The notes under the pieces were generated by a model. It was not told the origin of the DNA. It worked only from the letters and a program-made list of their open reading frames with translations, and ran no database searches. This document shows, one piece after another, positions 16,799 to 25,734 of a stretch of 64,000 bases of DNA; positions within the stretch are counted from its first letter, which is position 1, and each line of letters opens with the position of its first letter. The stretch is from SCGC-AAA076-P13 sp964276145. Its GTDB lineage: Bacteria; Pseudomonadota; Gammaproteobacteria; Magnimaribacterales; D2472. The stretch spans positions 1-64,000 of the forward strand of contig CAXYDN010000003.1 of assembly GCA_964276145.1 (NCBI GenBank), given 5' to 3'. The translations under genes were made by a program, and so were the position numbers.

Positions 16799-18016
16799 TT
16801 ATCTAAGAATAGTTTGGTCTCTAGAGGGTCCTGTTGAAACATAAGATATAGAACATCCCACATAATTTTCAATAAAATTAATATACTCTTGGGCTTTAGT
16901 AGGAAGGTCTTCAAAATTTGTTGTCCCCACTGTTGCTGATTGCCAGCCTTCAAAAGTTTTATAAACTGGTAAATTATCTCTATAGTCTATACAAACGTTG
17001 ATTGATTTAAATTCGTCCATAACGTCTAATTTAGTTAAACAAATATCAGTTACTGAATTAGTAAAAACTGCTTTTTTAAGTGCAAATAAATCAAGCCAAC
17101 CACATCTTCTTGGCCTTCCGGTAGTAGCTCCAAATTCGTGACCTTTTTCAGCGAGCATTTTAGCATTATCATCAAATAACTCTGTGATAAATGGACCTTC
17201 GCCAACTCTTGTGCAATAAGCTTTTGAAATACCAATAATTTTATCAATATATTTTGGTCCTAGGCCAAGTCCTGTTGAAACGCCTCCAGCTGTTGTGCTT
17301 GAAGATGTAACATATGGATAGGTGCCATGATCTATATCTAAAAGAGTTCCCTGAGCACCTTCAAATAAAAGTGGTTTTTCTTCTTTAACCCAATCATAAA
17401 CCAGGCCTTGTGTATCAGAACAATAACTATCATATAAATATTTATAGGACATAACTTCAGATATAACTTCTTCAATATCATGAGGTTTTGCATCATAGAG
17501 CTCGACCAATAGCCTATTGTGATATGAGACAAGTAAAGAAATCTTATCTCTTAGCAATTTTTCGTTGCCTATATCACCAAATCTTACCGCCCTTCTAGCT
17601 ATCTTGTCTTCGTATGATGGGCCTATTCCTCTTCCTGTTGTTCCAATAGATTCTTTTTTGTCTCTAACTTTATCAATACTAATATGACTTGGAAGAATTA
17701 GTGCACAACCTGAGCTAACAAAAAATCTATCTTTAAAACTAACTCCAGCTTCCTCAAGTTCCTTTATTTCAACATCAAGAGCCTCTAAAGATAGAACAAC
17801 TCCATTACCAATTACACAATTGACATTTGGATGAAGAATTCCAGATGGTGTTAAATGAAGAACAGTCTGTTTACCATTCACTTTGATTGTGTGGCCAGCA
17901 TTATGTCCACCTTGAAAGCGACATACCGCGTGTACTTCCTGACTTAAAGCATCAACAATTTTGCCCTTACCTTCATCTCCCCATTGAAGACCAAGTATTA
18001 GTGTGTTTGATGCCAC
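16799..18016 (-). CDS. purA: Adenylosuccinate synthetase
   Basis: PurA couples GTP hydrolysis to the joining of IMP and aspartate, the first committed step to AMP. The 405-residue protein has the N-terminal GLQWGDEGKGKIVDAL loop, FQGGHNAGHTIKV with the catalytic histidine, TTGRGIGPSYEDK, LLFEGAQGTLLDIDHGTYPYVTSS and EFGATTGRPRRCGWLDL. It is slightly shorter than E. coli PurA (432). It is the last gene of the minus-strand run waaA-glnB-miaA-hflK-hflC-purA, seven bases after hflC. hflC and purA are also near neighbours in enterobacteria. Confidence 0.95.
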   Translation of the reverse strand: MASNTLILGLQWGDEGKGKIVDALSQEVHAVCRFQGGHNAGHTIKVNGKQTVLHLTPSGILHPNVNCVIGNGVVLSLEALDVEIKELEEAGVSFKDRFFVSSGCALILPSHISIDKVRDKKESIGTTGRGIGPSYEDKIARRAVRFGDIGNEKLLRDKISLLVSYHNRLLVELYDAKPHDIEEVISEVMSYKYLYDSYCSDTQGLVYDWVKEEKPLLFEGAQGTLLDIDHGTYPYVTSSSTTAGGVSTGLGLGPKYIDKIIGISKAYCTRVGEGPFITELFDDNAKMLAEKGHEFGATTGRPRRCGWLDLFALKKAVFTNSVTDICLTKLDVMDEFKSINVCIDYRDNLPVYKTFEGWQSATVGTTNFEDLPTKAQEYINFIENYVGCSISYVSTGPSRDQTILR

Positions 18017-18023
18017 TATTTCC

Positions 18024-18893
18024 TTAATCAGATATTTTTTTCTGGTTTAAGTATTTCAAGAATTCTGAATTTGCATCTATTAGCATCATGTCAGACTTAT
18101 TCTCAAATGTTTCAACATACGCTTTAATACTTCTTGTAAATTCATAGAACTCTGGATCTTGAGAAAAACCTTCTGCATATATTCTTGCAGCTTCAGCATC
18201 ACCCTCACCTCTAAGTAGTTCTGCTTTTTTATAAGCCTCTGCCAAAATTACTACTTTATCTTTATCTGCAACAGCTCTAATTTCTCTTGAGATTTCTTTA
18301 CCCTCTGATCTGAGCTCTTCAGCTAATCTGTTTCTTTCAGTTCTCATTCTTTCATATACCGAATTACTTAAATTGGATGGTAAATCTATTCTTTTAACTC
18401 TGAAATCAATAATCTCAACACCCAAGTCTGAAACAGAATCATTTAGAGTATTTAACATAATATTCATAAGTTCATCTCTTTCACCAGAAACCAGCTCTTT
18501 AACGGTTCTTTTACCAAAATTATTCTTCAATACAAATTCTTGTCTTTGGCCAAGTAAGCTATTCAAGCTATTAAAACTTCCATTATTCGCTTTATAAAAA
18601 GTTAGGACATCTGAAATTCTATACTTAATAAATGAATCTACTAATAAATACTTACTTTCAACTGTAAGAATTCTATCTGGCTCTTCGTCTAGAGTCTGAA
18701 TTCTTGCGTCATATTTCTTAACTTCTTGAATTATTGGAAGTTTAAAATGGAAACCAACAGATATATCTGTTCTGACAGCCTCACCAAACTGGAATACTAT
18801 TGCATTCTCTTTTTCATTAACAATAAAGAAGCTATTAAAACCAAGCCCAGCTATTAATGCAGCAAAAACTAATAAAAAAGTATTCTTATTCAT
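18024..18893 (-). CDS. hflC: FtsH protease modulator HflC
   Basis: HflC is a stomatin/prohibitin (SPFH) protein that, with HflK, forms a membrane cage around the FtsH protease. The 289-residue sequence has a single N-terminal membrane segment (about residues 5-23, LLVFAALIAGLGFNSFFIV). An SPFH domain follows, starting NEKENAIVFQFGEAV and including DARIQTLDEEPDRILTVE, then a helical region with RMRTERNRLAEELRSEGKEI and LLRGEGDAEAARIYA. The start overlaps the end of hflK by eight bases, so the two are translationally coupled. Confidence 0.94.
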   Translation of the reverse strand: MNKNTFLLVFAALIAGLGFNSFFIVNEKENAIVFQFGEAVRTDISVGFHFKLPIIQEVKKYDARIQTLDEEPDRILTVESKYLLVDSFIKYRISDVLTFYKANNGSFNSLNSLLGQRQEFVLKNNFGKRTVKELVSGERDELMNIMLNTLNDSVSDLGVEIIDFRVKRIDLPSNLSNSVYERMRTERNRLAEELRSEGKEISREIRAVADKDKVVILAEAYKKAELLRGEGDAEAARIYAEGFSQDPEFYEFTRSIKAYVETFENKSDMMLIDANSEFLKYLNQKKISD

Positions 18894-19956
18894 CTGAGTC
18901 TCCTTGTCTTAATCTAAGGGTATTAAGATCTATTTTGTTTCCTTGATCCATCATCTTATCTAAAGGTAGTAACATTAAATTATTTCCACTATCAATATCT
19001 ATCATCACTTTAGTAGTGCTTGATAAAACCTTCTGCATAGCATCTATATACATTCTATCTCGAGTAACTTCAGGTGCCTTTTGATATTCTTCAAGGAGTT
19101 GAGTAAATCTTCCAACCTCACCCTCTGCATTTGCAACTACCTCTAATAAATAACCTTCTGCATTTCTAATTCTTGCTTGAGCCTGACCTCTAGCTTCAGG
19201 AACAATGGTTAACGCATATCTTTCAGCTTCATTTTGTAATCTTTCTTTATCCTCTCTAGCGGCAACAACATCATCGAATGCATCTTTAACTGCTGCTGGC
19301 GGGTCGGTTTTTTCAATATTTACCTGTTGGACAAGTAAACCAGTAGCGTATATGTCTAGAATCTGTTGCAATCGAGTTTGAACTTCTTGTGCTATATTCT
19401 CTCTACCTACTGTTAATGTCTGTTCGAGAGTATTATCTCCGACTACGTGCCTTAAAGCACTTTCAATTGCTTGCCTAAGACTAGCCTCTGGATCTTTAAC
19501 ATTTAAAACAAAATCTTTAAGGTTTGCAATTCTATATTGAGCTGAAACGGTAACGTCAACTATATTTTCATCTTTAGTTAACATACTATTTGTTTGAGTG
19601 TATCTTCTTGTAAGTGATACATTTTCTATATACCTTTCATCGATTCCAGCTAGTCTAAAATTAAGTCCTTCTTGTTGCTCTTCATAGAACTTACCAAATC
19701 TTAAAATTACTGCTCTTTCAGAAGCATCAAGCTGATAAACTGATTGAGATGCATAGACAATTAAGAATCCAAAAAGTGCATACAAAAGTACTCTTGTAGT
19801 TGGAATTTTAAAGCCTCCGCCTGAACTGCCACCCGAACCATTTGATGATGATTTTTTTCCACCAAGTATCGAAGAAAATTTCTTAACTAGCTCATCAAAG
19901 TCAGGAGCGTCATTTTTTCCACCCCATGGATCTTTATTTTGATTATCCCAATTCAC
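18886..19956 (-). CDS. hflK: FtsH protease modulator HflK
   Basis: HflK is the partner of HflC in the FtsH-associated membrane complex. The 356-residue protein starts at a GTG behind a GAGG site. It has the typical glycine-rich N-terminal tail (WDNQNKDPWGGKND, then a Gly/Ser-rich stretch at about 32-47), one membrane segment (about 54-72), and an SPFH domain beginning LDASERAVILRFGKFYEE. The C-terminal helix carries RNAEGYLLEVVANAEGEVGRF. miaA lies upstream with a 58-base gap. In many gammaproteobacteria hfq and hflX lie in that gap; here neither is present, and hflX is at 60 kb. Confidence 0.94.
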   Translation of the reverse strand: MNWDNQNKDPWGGKNDAPDFDELVKKFSSILGGKKSSSNGSGGSSGGGFKIPTTRVLLYALFGFLIVYASQSVYQLDASERAVILRFGKFYEEQQEGLNFRLAGIDERYIENVSLTRRYTQTNSMLTKDENIVDVTVSAQYRIANLKDFVLNVKDPEASLRQAIESALRHVVGDNTLEQTLTVGRENIAQEVQTRLQQILDIYATGLLVQQVNIEKTDPPAAVKDAFDDVVAAREDKERLQNEAERYALTIVPEARGQAQARIRNAEGYLLEVVANAEGEVGRFTQLLEEYQKAPEVTRDRMYIDAMQKVLSSTTKVMIDIDSGNNLMLLPLDKMMDQGNKIDLNTLRLRQGDSDE

Positions 19957-20014
19957 AATAATTACCTCGTTTTTTGTAATATTATAAACTGTATCTATGG
20001 ACTTATACTTATAT

Positions 20015-20959
20015 TTAAAGGGAAGTTGCTAATCTTTTGATGGATTCTTGAATTTTATAGCTTGTTTTTATATTAAATGCATCCAAATCTTCCCAAGAAC
20101 GAAGCCATGTCATTTGTCTTTTTGCTAGTTGCCTAGTTGCATACAGTGCCTTTTTAAAGAATTCATCTGAATCATATTCATTATTTAAAAAAGAAATAGC
20201 TTGTTTATAGTTTACAGATCTTCTTATTGGATGATTTTCAGGAATCTTATATTTATTTAATAAGCCTTTTACTTCATCTATCAAACCATTTTGAATAATC
20301 ATTTCAAGCCGTTCTTCAATTCTTGAGTGAAGTAATAATCTATCTTCATCAAGAATTCCAAATTGATGAATCGAAAATGTGCTTGCTAAATAATCTTTAT
20401 TTTTGTACCCAACCATTGAACTAAAATTATTGCCTGATGCTTTAAAAACTTCTAAGGCTCTTATGATTCTTTTTTCATCAGACATATTTACTTGTTTTGC
20501 ATATTTTGGATCTGACTCTTTAAGCATCTGGTAAAGCGTGTCTATTCCATTTTCGTTTTTGATATTTTCTAGTTCTTCTCTATATGCATCATTTCGCTCA
20601 GGGAGATTATCAAGTCCATAAATTAATGACTTGAAGTACATCATTGAGCCTCCAACGAAGAGAGGTAGCTTATTATTATTATGAATTTCTGTAATTAATT
20701 TAAGAGAGCTCTCATAAAAATCTGCTACTGAATATATTTCTTCTGGTTCAATACAATCAACTAGGTGATGCTTATGTTTAAGTAAAATATCTTTAGATGG
20801 TTTTGCAGAGCCAATATCACAGTCCTTGTAAACCATTACAGAATCAACGCTGATGATTTCAGCTGGAATTGAGTCACAAATATTAATTGCTAGATCTGTT
20901 TTACCTGAAGCTGTGGGTCCAAGAATAAAAGCAATTGGCTTTTTGTTATTTTTAATCAA
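20015..20959 (-). CDS. miaA: tRNA dimethylallyltransferase
   Basis: MiaA transfers the dimethylallyl group to A37 of tRNAs reading UNN codons. The 314-residue protein has the P-loop GPTASGKTDLA at residues 14-24, followed by EIISVDSVMVYKDCDIGSAKPS, VGGSMMYFKSLIYGL and the C-terminal ATRQLAKRQMTWLRSW, all diagnostic. It follows glnB by two bases and precedes hflK, keeping the gammaproteobacterial miaA-(hfq-hflX)-hflK-hflC order minus two genes. Its substrate dimethylallyl diphosphate comes from the MEP pathway begun by dxs in this window. Confidence 0.94.
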   Translation of the reverse strand: MIKNNKKPIAFILGPTASGKTDLAINICDSIPAEIISVDSVMVYKDCDIGSAKPSKDILLKHKHHLVDCIEPEEIYSVADFYESSLKLITEIHNNNKLPLFVGGSMMYFKSLIYGLDNLPERNDAYREELENIKNENGIDTLYQMLKESDPKYAKQVNMSDEKRIIRALEVFKASGNNFSSMVGYKNKDYLASTFSIHQFGILDEDRLLLHSRIEERLEMIIQNGLIDEVKGLLNKYKIPENHPIRRSVNYKQAISFLNNEYDSDEFFKKALYATRQLAKRQMTWLRSWEDLDAFNIKTSYKIQESIKRLATSL

Positions 20960-20961
20960 AT

Positions 20962-21300
20962 TTATAGAGCTTCTTCGTTTGTCTCTCCAGTTCTAATTCT
21001 GATGACTTCTTCAATTGGTGAAATAAATATCTTACCGTCGCCAATTTTGCCAGACCCGGCAGCTTCAATGATAGCAGTCTTGACCTGCTCAACCATTTCA
21101 TCAGAAATAGCTATTTCTATTTTAATTTTAGGAAGGAAATCAATTGTATATTCAGCTCCCCTATACAACTCAGTATGTCCTTTTTGCCTGCCAAAGCCCT
21201 TTACCTCTGTCATTGTCATTCCAGATACTCCAATTTTATCCAAAGATGCTCTGACCTCTTCAACTTTAAATGGTTTAATTATTGCTGTTACTAATTTCAA
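20962..21300 (-). CDS. glnB: Nitrogen regulatory protein PII
   Basis: PII proteins sense 2-oxoglutarate, ATP/ADP and glutamine and adjust nitrogen metabolism. The 112-residue sequence carries the T-loop YRGAEYTIDFLPK with the tyrosine that is uridylylated in the family. It also has the signature segment EVKGFGRQKGHTELY and the C-terminal GDGKIFISPIEEVIRIRTGE. The start is a TTG behind GGAG, inside the 3' end of waaA (26-base overlap). No amtB ammonium transporter is adjacent, so GlnB or GlnK cannot be chosen with certainty. Its cellular partners could include the glutamate synthase encoded at 34-40 kb. Confidence 0.88.
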   Translation of the reverse strand: MKLVTAIIKPFKVEEVRASLDKIGVSGMTMTEVKGFGRQKGHTELYRGAEYTIDFLPKIKIEIAISDEMVEQVKTAIIEAAGSGKIGDGKIFISPIEEVIRIRTGETNEEAL

Positions 21301-22540
21301 TTTTATCTCCTCTAATAATTTTTAAAATAGTAGTACATTGTTCTTGAGAAGAGCCCTTGCTCTTCATACAGACTTCTGCAGCTCTAGTAGACATATCATC
21401 TCTTAATTGTTCGTCATTTAGCAAGGCTTTAAAGGCATTAACAAGGTCTTTTTTATTATTTATTTGGATACATCCTTTATTTTGTATGAAATTTTCTAGA
21501 ATATCTTCAAAGTTTTTCATATACGGACCAACAACAAATGGACATCTTTGTGCAGCTGATTCAATAATATTGTGTCCACCGTACTCCTTAAAAAGACTTC
21601 CGCCTACAAAAGCTATTGTGGACATTGAATATAAATCTTTTAAAAGTCCGGTCGCACTAACAATCGCAATATCATTATCATTTATTTCTGAGGGCAATGA
21701 TGTGTATATTGTTGATTTCATATTCATTTTTGCAATAGATGTTTTAATTGTTTCGGCTCTTTCAGGATGTCTGGGTGCAATGATAAGTTTCAAATCATGT
21801 ATTTCATTTTTAAGTTCTTTATATGCTTGGGTAATTAATTCATCTTCTTTCTTATGAGTACTTGCAGCTAGAATTATTTGATTATTTATATTATCTTTGA
21901 TGTCGAGAACGTCTATATCAAATTTTACTGAACCAACATTTTTAATCTTACTTTTTGGCAATCCAAGCGAGTGGAATCTTTCTAGGTGAGAATTGCTTTG
22001 CACAAAGAGAAAAGATATTTTGTTAAGCGTCTTTTGAGATAACGATTTAAACCCTCTATACCTTCTATGAGAAGAATCTGACATTCTCCCATTACATAGA
22101 ACTACAGGCACTTTTTTATTAAATGCTTTATCAATCATATTGGGCCAAATTTCTGTTTCGAATAATATTAATGCAATAGGTTTGTAGGTTTTATAAAAAT
22201 TAGAAACTAATATAGAGAAATCCCAAGGCGCATATACAATTTCAATATTTGACTCGAATATTTTTTTTGCTTCTCTTAGACCTGTTGGTGTAGATACAGA
22301 CAAAACTACGTCATATTCTTCTGAGATAGTTTTAACAATTCTTTGAGAGGCAATTACCTCTCCAAGACTAACAGCATGGAACCATACCGCATTATTAATC
22401 TCAGATTTATTTTTATACAAACCAAATCTATTAGAAAAATTAGCACGATAGTCTTTATCTCTTAAACTCTTAAACAGAATTCTTATTGCTATAAATGGAA
22501 GCAACAAAAACATCGCAAAATTATATAAAAATAAATTCAT
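21275..22540 (-). CDS. waaA: 3-deoxy-D-manno-octulosonic acid (Kdo) transferase
   Basis: WaaA attaches Kdo to lipid IVA on the cytoplasmic face of the inner membrane, the first step of the LPS core. The 421-residue GT30-type sequence has an N-terminal membrane anchor (about residues 3-22), RANFSNRFGLYKN, VWFHAVSLGEV with the family's conserved glutamate, a VLSVSTPTGL segment, ILFETEIWPNMI and the nucleotide-sugar region VGGSLFKEYGGHNIIESAA. It is the first gene of the minus-strand run and is divergent from an LpxL-type acyltransferase 47 bases away, so two lipid A genes share one promoter region. Confidence 0.92.
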   Translation of the reverse strand: MNLFLYNFAMFLLLPFIAIRILFKSLRDKDYRANFSNRFGLYKNKSEINNAVWFHAVSLGEVIASQRIVKTISEEYDVVLSVSTPTGLREAKKIFESNIEIVYAPWDFSILVSNFYKTYKPIALILFETEIWPNMIDKAFNKKVPVVLCNGRMSDSSHRRYRGFKSLSQKTLNKISFLFVQSNSHLERFHSLGLPKSKIKNVGSVKFDIDVLDIKDNINNQIILAASTHKKEDELITQAYKELKNEIHDLKLIIAPRHPERAETIKTSIAKMNMKSTIYTSLPSEINDNDIAIVSATGLLKDLYSMSTIAFVGGSLFKEYGGHNIIESAAQRCPFVVGPYMKNFEDILENFIQNKGCIQINNKKDLVNAFKALLNDEQLRDDMSTRAAEVCMKSKGSSQEQCTTILKIIRGDKIEISNSNN

Positions 22541-22587
22541 ATTTCATTCATTCTAATGATTAATGTAATATTACAGCTTAATAATAT

Positions 22588-23460
22588 ATGAATAGAATCT
22601 TATTGGCACTTCTTATAAATTTTTGGAAGCTTCTTTTGCTTTTCCCTAGGCCTATGCATAAAGGATTAGCCTATATTTTAGGCAATTTAATATATTTAAT
22701 GCCAATTAAAAGAAATAAGATAAGTAAAAAGAATATTGATTTATGCTTTCCAACATTATCTGAAATGGAAAGAAATAGATTGCATAAGTTAAATGTTCTT
22801 GCTTCAGCAAAAGTAATTTTTGATTCAGGCATTGCATGGTTTTGGTCGGATAAAAAAATAAATAGGTTTATTCATTATGAAATCAAAGGTTTATCAAATC
22901 TTTTGAATGAACAAAAAAATAACAATGGAATATTGTTATTTTTTAAGCACTCTCTTCATCTTGAGCTTGATGCAAGATTACTTGGCATGAATTCAGAAAT
23001 ATATGGTGTTGAAAGAGTTCATAATTCTGATTCATTTGATTCAATTCAAAAAAAAGGTCGTCTCAAAAGTGTGAAAGATACTTGTGATAGAAATAATCCG
23101 ATAAAGTTTATAAGATGGCTTAAAAAAGGTAGGACTGTTCTATACGCAACAGATCAGGATTATGGACTTAGCCAGTCAAATATTATTAATTTCTTTAGCC
23201 ATCCAGCTGCAACAATCTCAGCACCATTAAAAATTGTTAAAAGCACTAAATGCAAAACTTTTTTTATTAATAGTTTTTTTCAGGACGATAAATATATATT
23301 AGATGTTCAGCAACTCAACCTTGATCAGTCTAGTGATATTAATTTTTCAAAAGATTTAAATATTTTTATGGAAAGTAAAATTAAAGAACACCCAGAAGAA
23401 TACTTATGGCAGCATAGACGATTTAAATCAACCTTAGGAAAGGAAAATTTTTATGCCTAG
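22588..23460 (+). CDS. LpxL-type lipid A acyltransferase
   Basis: This 290-residue protein belongs to the LpxL/LpxM (HtrB) family, which adds secondary acyl chains to Kdo2-lipid IVA at the inner membrane. It has an N-terminal hydrophobic anchor (about residues 4-18) and the H-x4-E catalytic motif in FFKHSLHLELDARLLG. A second family block follows, containing YATDQDYGL and a PAATISAPLKIVK segment, and EEYLWQHRRFKS lies near the C-terminus. The acyl chain and position cannot be told. It is divergent from waaA and overlaps the downstream methyltransferase gene by eight bases. Confidence 0.85.
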   Translation: MNRILLALLINFWKLLLLFPRPMHKGLAYILGNLIYLMPIKRNKISKKNIDLCFPTLSEMERNRLHKLNVLASAKVIFDSGIAWFWSDKKINRFIHYEIKGLSNLLNEQKNNNGILLFFKHSLHLELDARLLGMNSEIYGVERVHNSDSFDSIQKKGRLKSVKDTCDRNNPIKFIRWLKKGRTVLYATDQDYGLSQSNIINFFSHPAATISAPLKIVKSTKCKTFFINSFFQDDKYILDVQQLNLDQSSDINFSKDLNIFMESKIKEHPEEYLWQHRRFKSTLGKENFYA

Positions 23461-24067
23461 TCTATTGAAAGAATTTAATTTGGTTAAAGGTTTCTTAGCT
23501 CATGAAGAAGGTATTCTTTTGTATGAAATGGCAAAAAAATATTGCACAAAAAGTTTTGCTGTTGAGATTGGTTCATACTGCGGTAAATCTGCATGCTACA
23601 TTGGTCAAGCATGCAAGGAAAAAGGAACACATCTTGTAACTATCGATCATCATAGAGGCTCAGAAGAGCAACAATTTGGTGAGGAATACTTTGATTCTGA
23701 AGAATATGATTATAAAAATAATAGAGTCGATACACTTCCTACTCTGCTACGAAACATTTCAAAATTTGAATTAGATGAGCATATAAAGGCAGTGGTAGAT
23801 AATTCAGAATCAGCTTCAAAAAAAATTAAAGGTGAAATTGATTTTCTATTTATAGATGGTAGCCATACCTTTGCATCAGCTAGAAATGATTACGAGTCAT
23901 GGAAAAATAAAATACGAGCTGGTGGAATTCTTACAATTCACGACATTTATGACTCAGAAGAAGAAGGTGGGCAAGCTCCAAGAGAAATATTCGAAAAAGC
24001 TATTACAGAAGATTTTACGTTAGTAAAAAGAGTTAATAGTTTAGTTGCTCTTGAAAAAATTGGATAA
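23453..24067 (+). CDS. Class I SAM-dependent methyltransferase (Methyltransf_24-like)
   Basis: The 204-residue protein has a Rossmann-type methyltransferase fold. VEIGSYCGKSACYIG at about residues 38-52 is motif I, VTIDHH ends the next strand, and IDFLFIDGSHTFASARNDYESW with GGILTIHDIY marks the later strands. No membrane segment is seen. The substrate is unknown. It is coupled to the LpxL-type gene (eight-base overlap) and its 3' end overlaps the convergent toroid-protein gene by 27 bases. It therefore abuts a minus-strand set of glycosyltransferase, methyltransferase and toroid genes and may act on the same product, which is an inference. Confidence 0.75.
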   Translation: MPSLLKEFNLVKGFLAHEEGILLYEMAKKYCTKSFAVEIGSYCGKSACYIGQACKEKGTHLVTIDHHRGSEEQQFGEEYFDSEEYDYKNNRVDTLPTLLRNISKFELDEHIKAVVDNSESASKKIKGEIDFLFIDGSHTFASARNDYESWKNKIRAGGILTIHDIYDSEEEGGQAPREIFEKAITEDFTLVKRVNSLVALEKIG

Positions 24068-25030
24068 TTCTAAAAACACATTTTTTTGTGTTGAATCAGG
24101 TTTTTTTGAACACGAAAGAGCGTGTGCTGCAATTATTACTGCTGCATTTGTCCAGGTTGATTTTTCTTCAGGCCAAAATATTTTTAAATCATACTGATAA
24201 CCAGTAGGGAAAATACCTTCTGAATCTTGAAATTGTTGGATATCATTAAATATATCTTCTGCTATTTGTATATTTCCATGCACGAGAGCAGCTATTACAC
24301 ACTCGCAACTCTCAGCTATTGTGACCCAAGGCTCTTCCTGAACACACTTAATGCCAAGTCCTTTGATATAAAAATTTTCTAATACTTTAAGAAATTCGGT
24401 TTTACTTTTTTTTATGCCTGCTAAATATGGATAATAGAAATCCATTGAGAATCTTGACCTATCAACACCGTCTCGATCAAATTTTTCATCCCATAAATTT
24501 ACATTTAAATCAGGAGCTAAAGATTCTTTTGCCATAATTGATAAATGAATAGACATTGAGGCAGTAATTAATGAATTATCAGAATATCCATCGTCATTTT
24601 TTGCCCAACAATAAAATCCATCTTTATCTTTAAAATTGTTAAGTTCTTTAAAAATTCTGTCGAGTTTATTAAGTTCTATTTTGGTAAGAATATTTTTATA
24701 GCTCTGCTTTTTATCTATAAGCGAGGCTTGCAATAAGGGTAAGATAATATATGGAGCATGATGACTTTCAAAATATTCTTTTGAGGGCTTACCATTTTGA
24801 AATTCTGCAAAAATTAAACCATCGTCATTGATATTATCAAAAAACCATTTCACTCCTTTCCAAAACGAATCCCACTCTTCATATATGCTGAGTGCAATTA
24901 AGCATTCGCAGTGATCCCATGAATCACATTTACCCTTCTTATCCCATGAAATATGACCATTCAAAGATTGATTTGCAATAATCCAGTCTTTAGATTTTTC
25001 ATATTTATCTTTTGCCTGAAGCCAGTTCAT
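24041..25030 (-). CDS. Alpha/alpha-toroid (prenyltransferase/squalene-cyclase-like) protein of unknown function
   Basis: The 329-residue sequence shows repeated helical motifs with aromatic and acidic residues, such as NQSLNGHISWDKKGKCDSWDHCECLIAL broken over two helices, then KDGFYCWAKNDDGYSDNSL, ESCECVIAALVHG and QDSEGIFPTGYQYD. These repeats suggest the alpha/alpha barrel seen in squalene cyclases and protein prenyltransferases. The DCTAE or DxDD catalytic motifs of true cyclases are not seen. Several His/Cys/Asp residues could bind metal. The start overlaps the upstream methyltransferase stop (ATGA), so it is translated with the GT4 and methyltransferase genes. The fold call is tentative and no reaction is claimed. 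Confidence 0.55.
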   Translation of the reverse strand: MNWLQAKDKYEKSKDWIIANQSLNGHISWDKKGKCDSWDHCECLIALSIYEEWDSFWKGVKWFFDNINDDGLIFAEFQNGKPSKEYFESHHAPYIILPLLQASLIDKKQSYKNILTKIELNKLDRIFKELNNFKDKDGFYCWAKNDDGYSDNSLITASMSIHLSIMAKESLAPDLNVNLWDEKFDRDGVDRSRFSMDFYYPYLAGIKKSKTEFLKVLENFYIKGLGIKCVQEEPWVTIAESCECVIAALVHGNIQIAEDIFNDIQQFQDSEGIFPTGYQYDLKIFWPEEKSTWTNAAVIIAAHALSCSKKPDSTQKNVFLELSNFFKSN

Positions 25031-25734
25031 TTCTTTTCGAAATAGAAGGCAATGCTTTTACCCATAATAGGATTAAAAAGTCTATCAATAAAATCTATCC
25101 ATATTGGTTTTTTTAAAATATGAATCTCAAGTAATTTTTTATACCAATTTATAAGTATATTTGTATCTTGATTTTTCCAGAACATGCATCTCAGCCACCA
25201 ATATGCAGAATGTATTGAATGAAATCTTTCAGAGTCAAGATAAACAAATCCCCTTGATGTTATATCTTGTATTAAAGATTTTTTCTTAAATATTCTTAGG
25301 TGGCCCCCTGGCTGATTTTGATACTCTTTTGATAGAGCCCAACAAATTTTCTCCGGGAATTCAGCAGGAACACTAGCTAAAAATTTGCCACCAGGCTTTA
25401 AGACTCTATAAACTTCATCTATAGCCTCTTTATATTCGTGGAGGTGTTCTAAAACCTCAGAACATATAACCAGATCGAAAGTATTATCATTAAAAGGAAG
25501 TTTATAAGCTGAGCCACTTAAAAAACTTGTTTTTTTATTTGAGATCGATTCAAAAAATTCAAGGCCTTCTAGGGATTTATCTAATGACTCTAAATGAGGA
25601 TCTAGGCCAACGCATTGCATGTTAGGAAATGCCTCCATTGAAGCAAAAATATGCCTACCCTCTCCGCACCCAAGATCAAGCATAATACCTTCAAATTTAT
25701 CTAGCTTTATTTTAGAAAAATTAAAGGTTAGCAT
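25027..25734 (-). CDS. Class I SAM-dependent methyltransferase (Methyltransf_11-like)
   Basis: This 235-residue methyltransferase has a textbook motif I, IMLDLGCGEGRHIFA at about residues 17-31, followed by CVGLDPHLESLDKS. The aspartate-bearing strand NTFDLVICSEVLEHLHEYKEAIDEVYRVLKPGGKF contains the LEHL and LKPGG hallmarks of the UbiE/Methyltransf_11 group, split here across helices. The C-terminal part (HSIHSAYWWLRCMFWK) is aromatic and hydrophobic and may touch a lipid-like substrate. It overlaps the GT4 gene upstream by 14 bases and the toroid gene downstream by 4, so the three are one translational unit. Confidence 0.8.
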   Translation of the reverse strand: MLTFNFSKIKLDKFEGIMLDLGCGEGRHIFASMEAFPNMQCVGLDPHLESLDKSLEGLEFFESISNKKTSFLSGSAYKLPFNDNTFDLVICSEVLEHLHEYKEAIDEVYRVLKPGGKFLASVPAEFPEKICWALSKEYQNQPGGHLRIFKKKSLIQDITSRGFVYLDSERFHSIHSAYWWLRCMFWKNQDTNILINWYKKLLEIHILKKPIWIDFIDRLFNPIMGKSIAFYFEKK

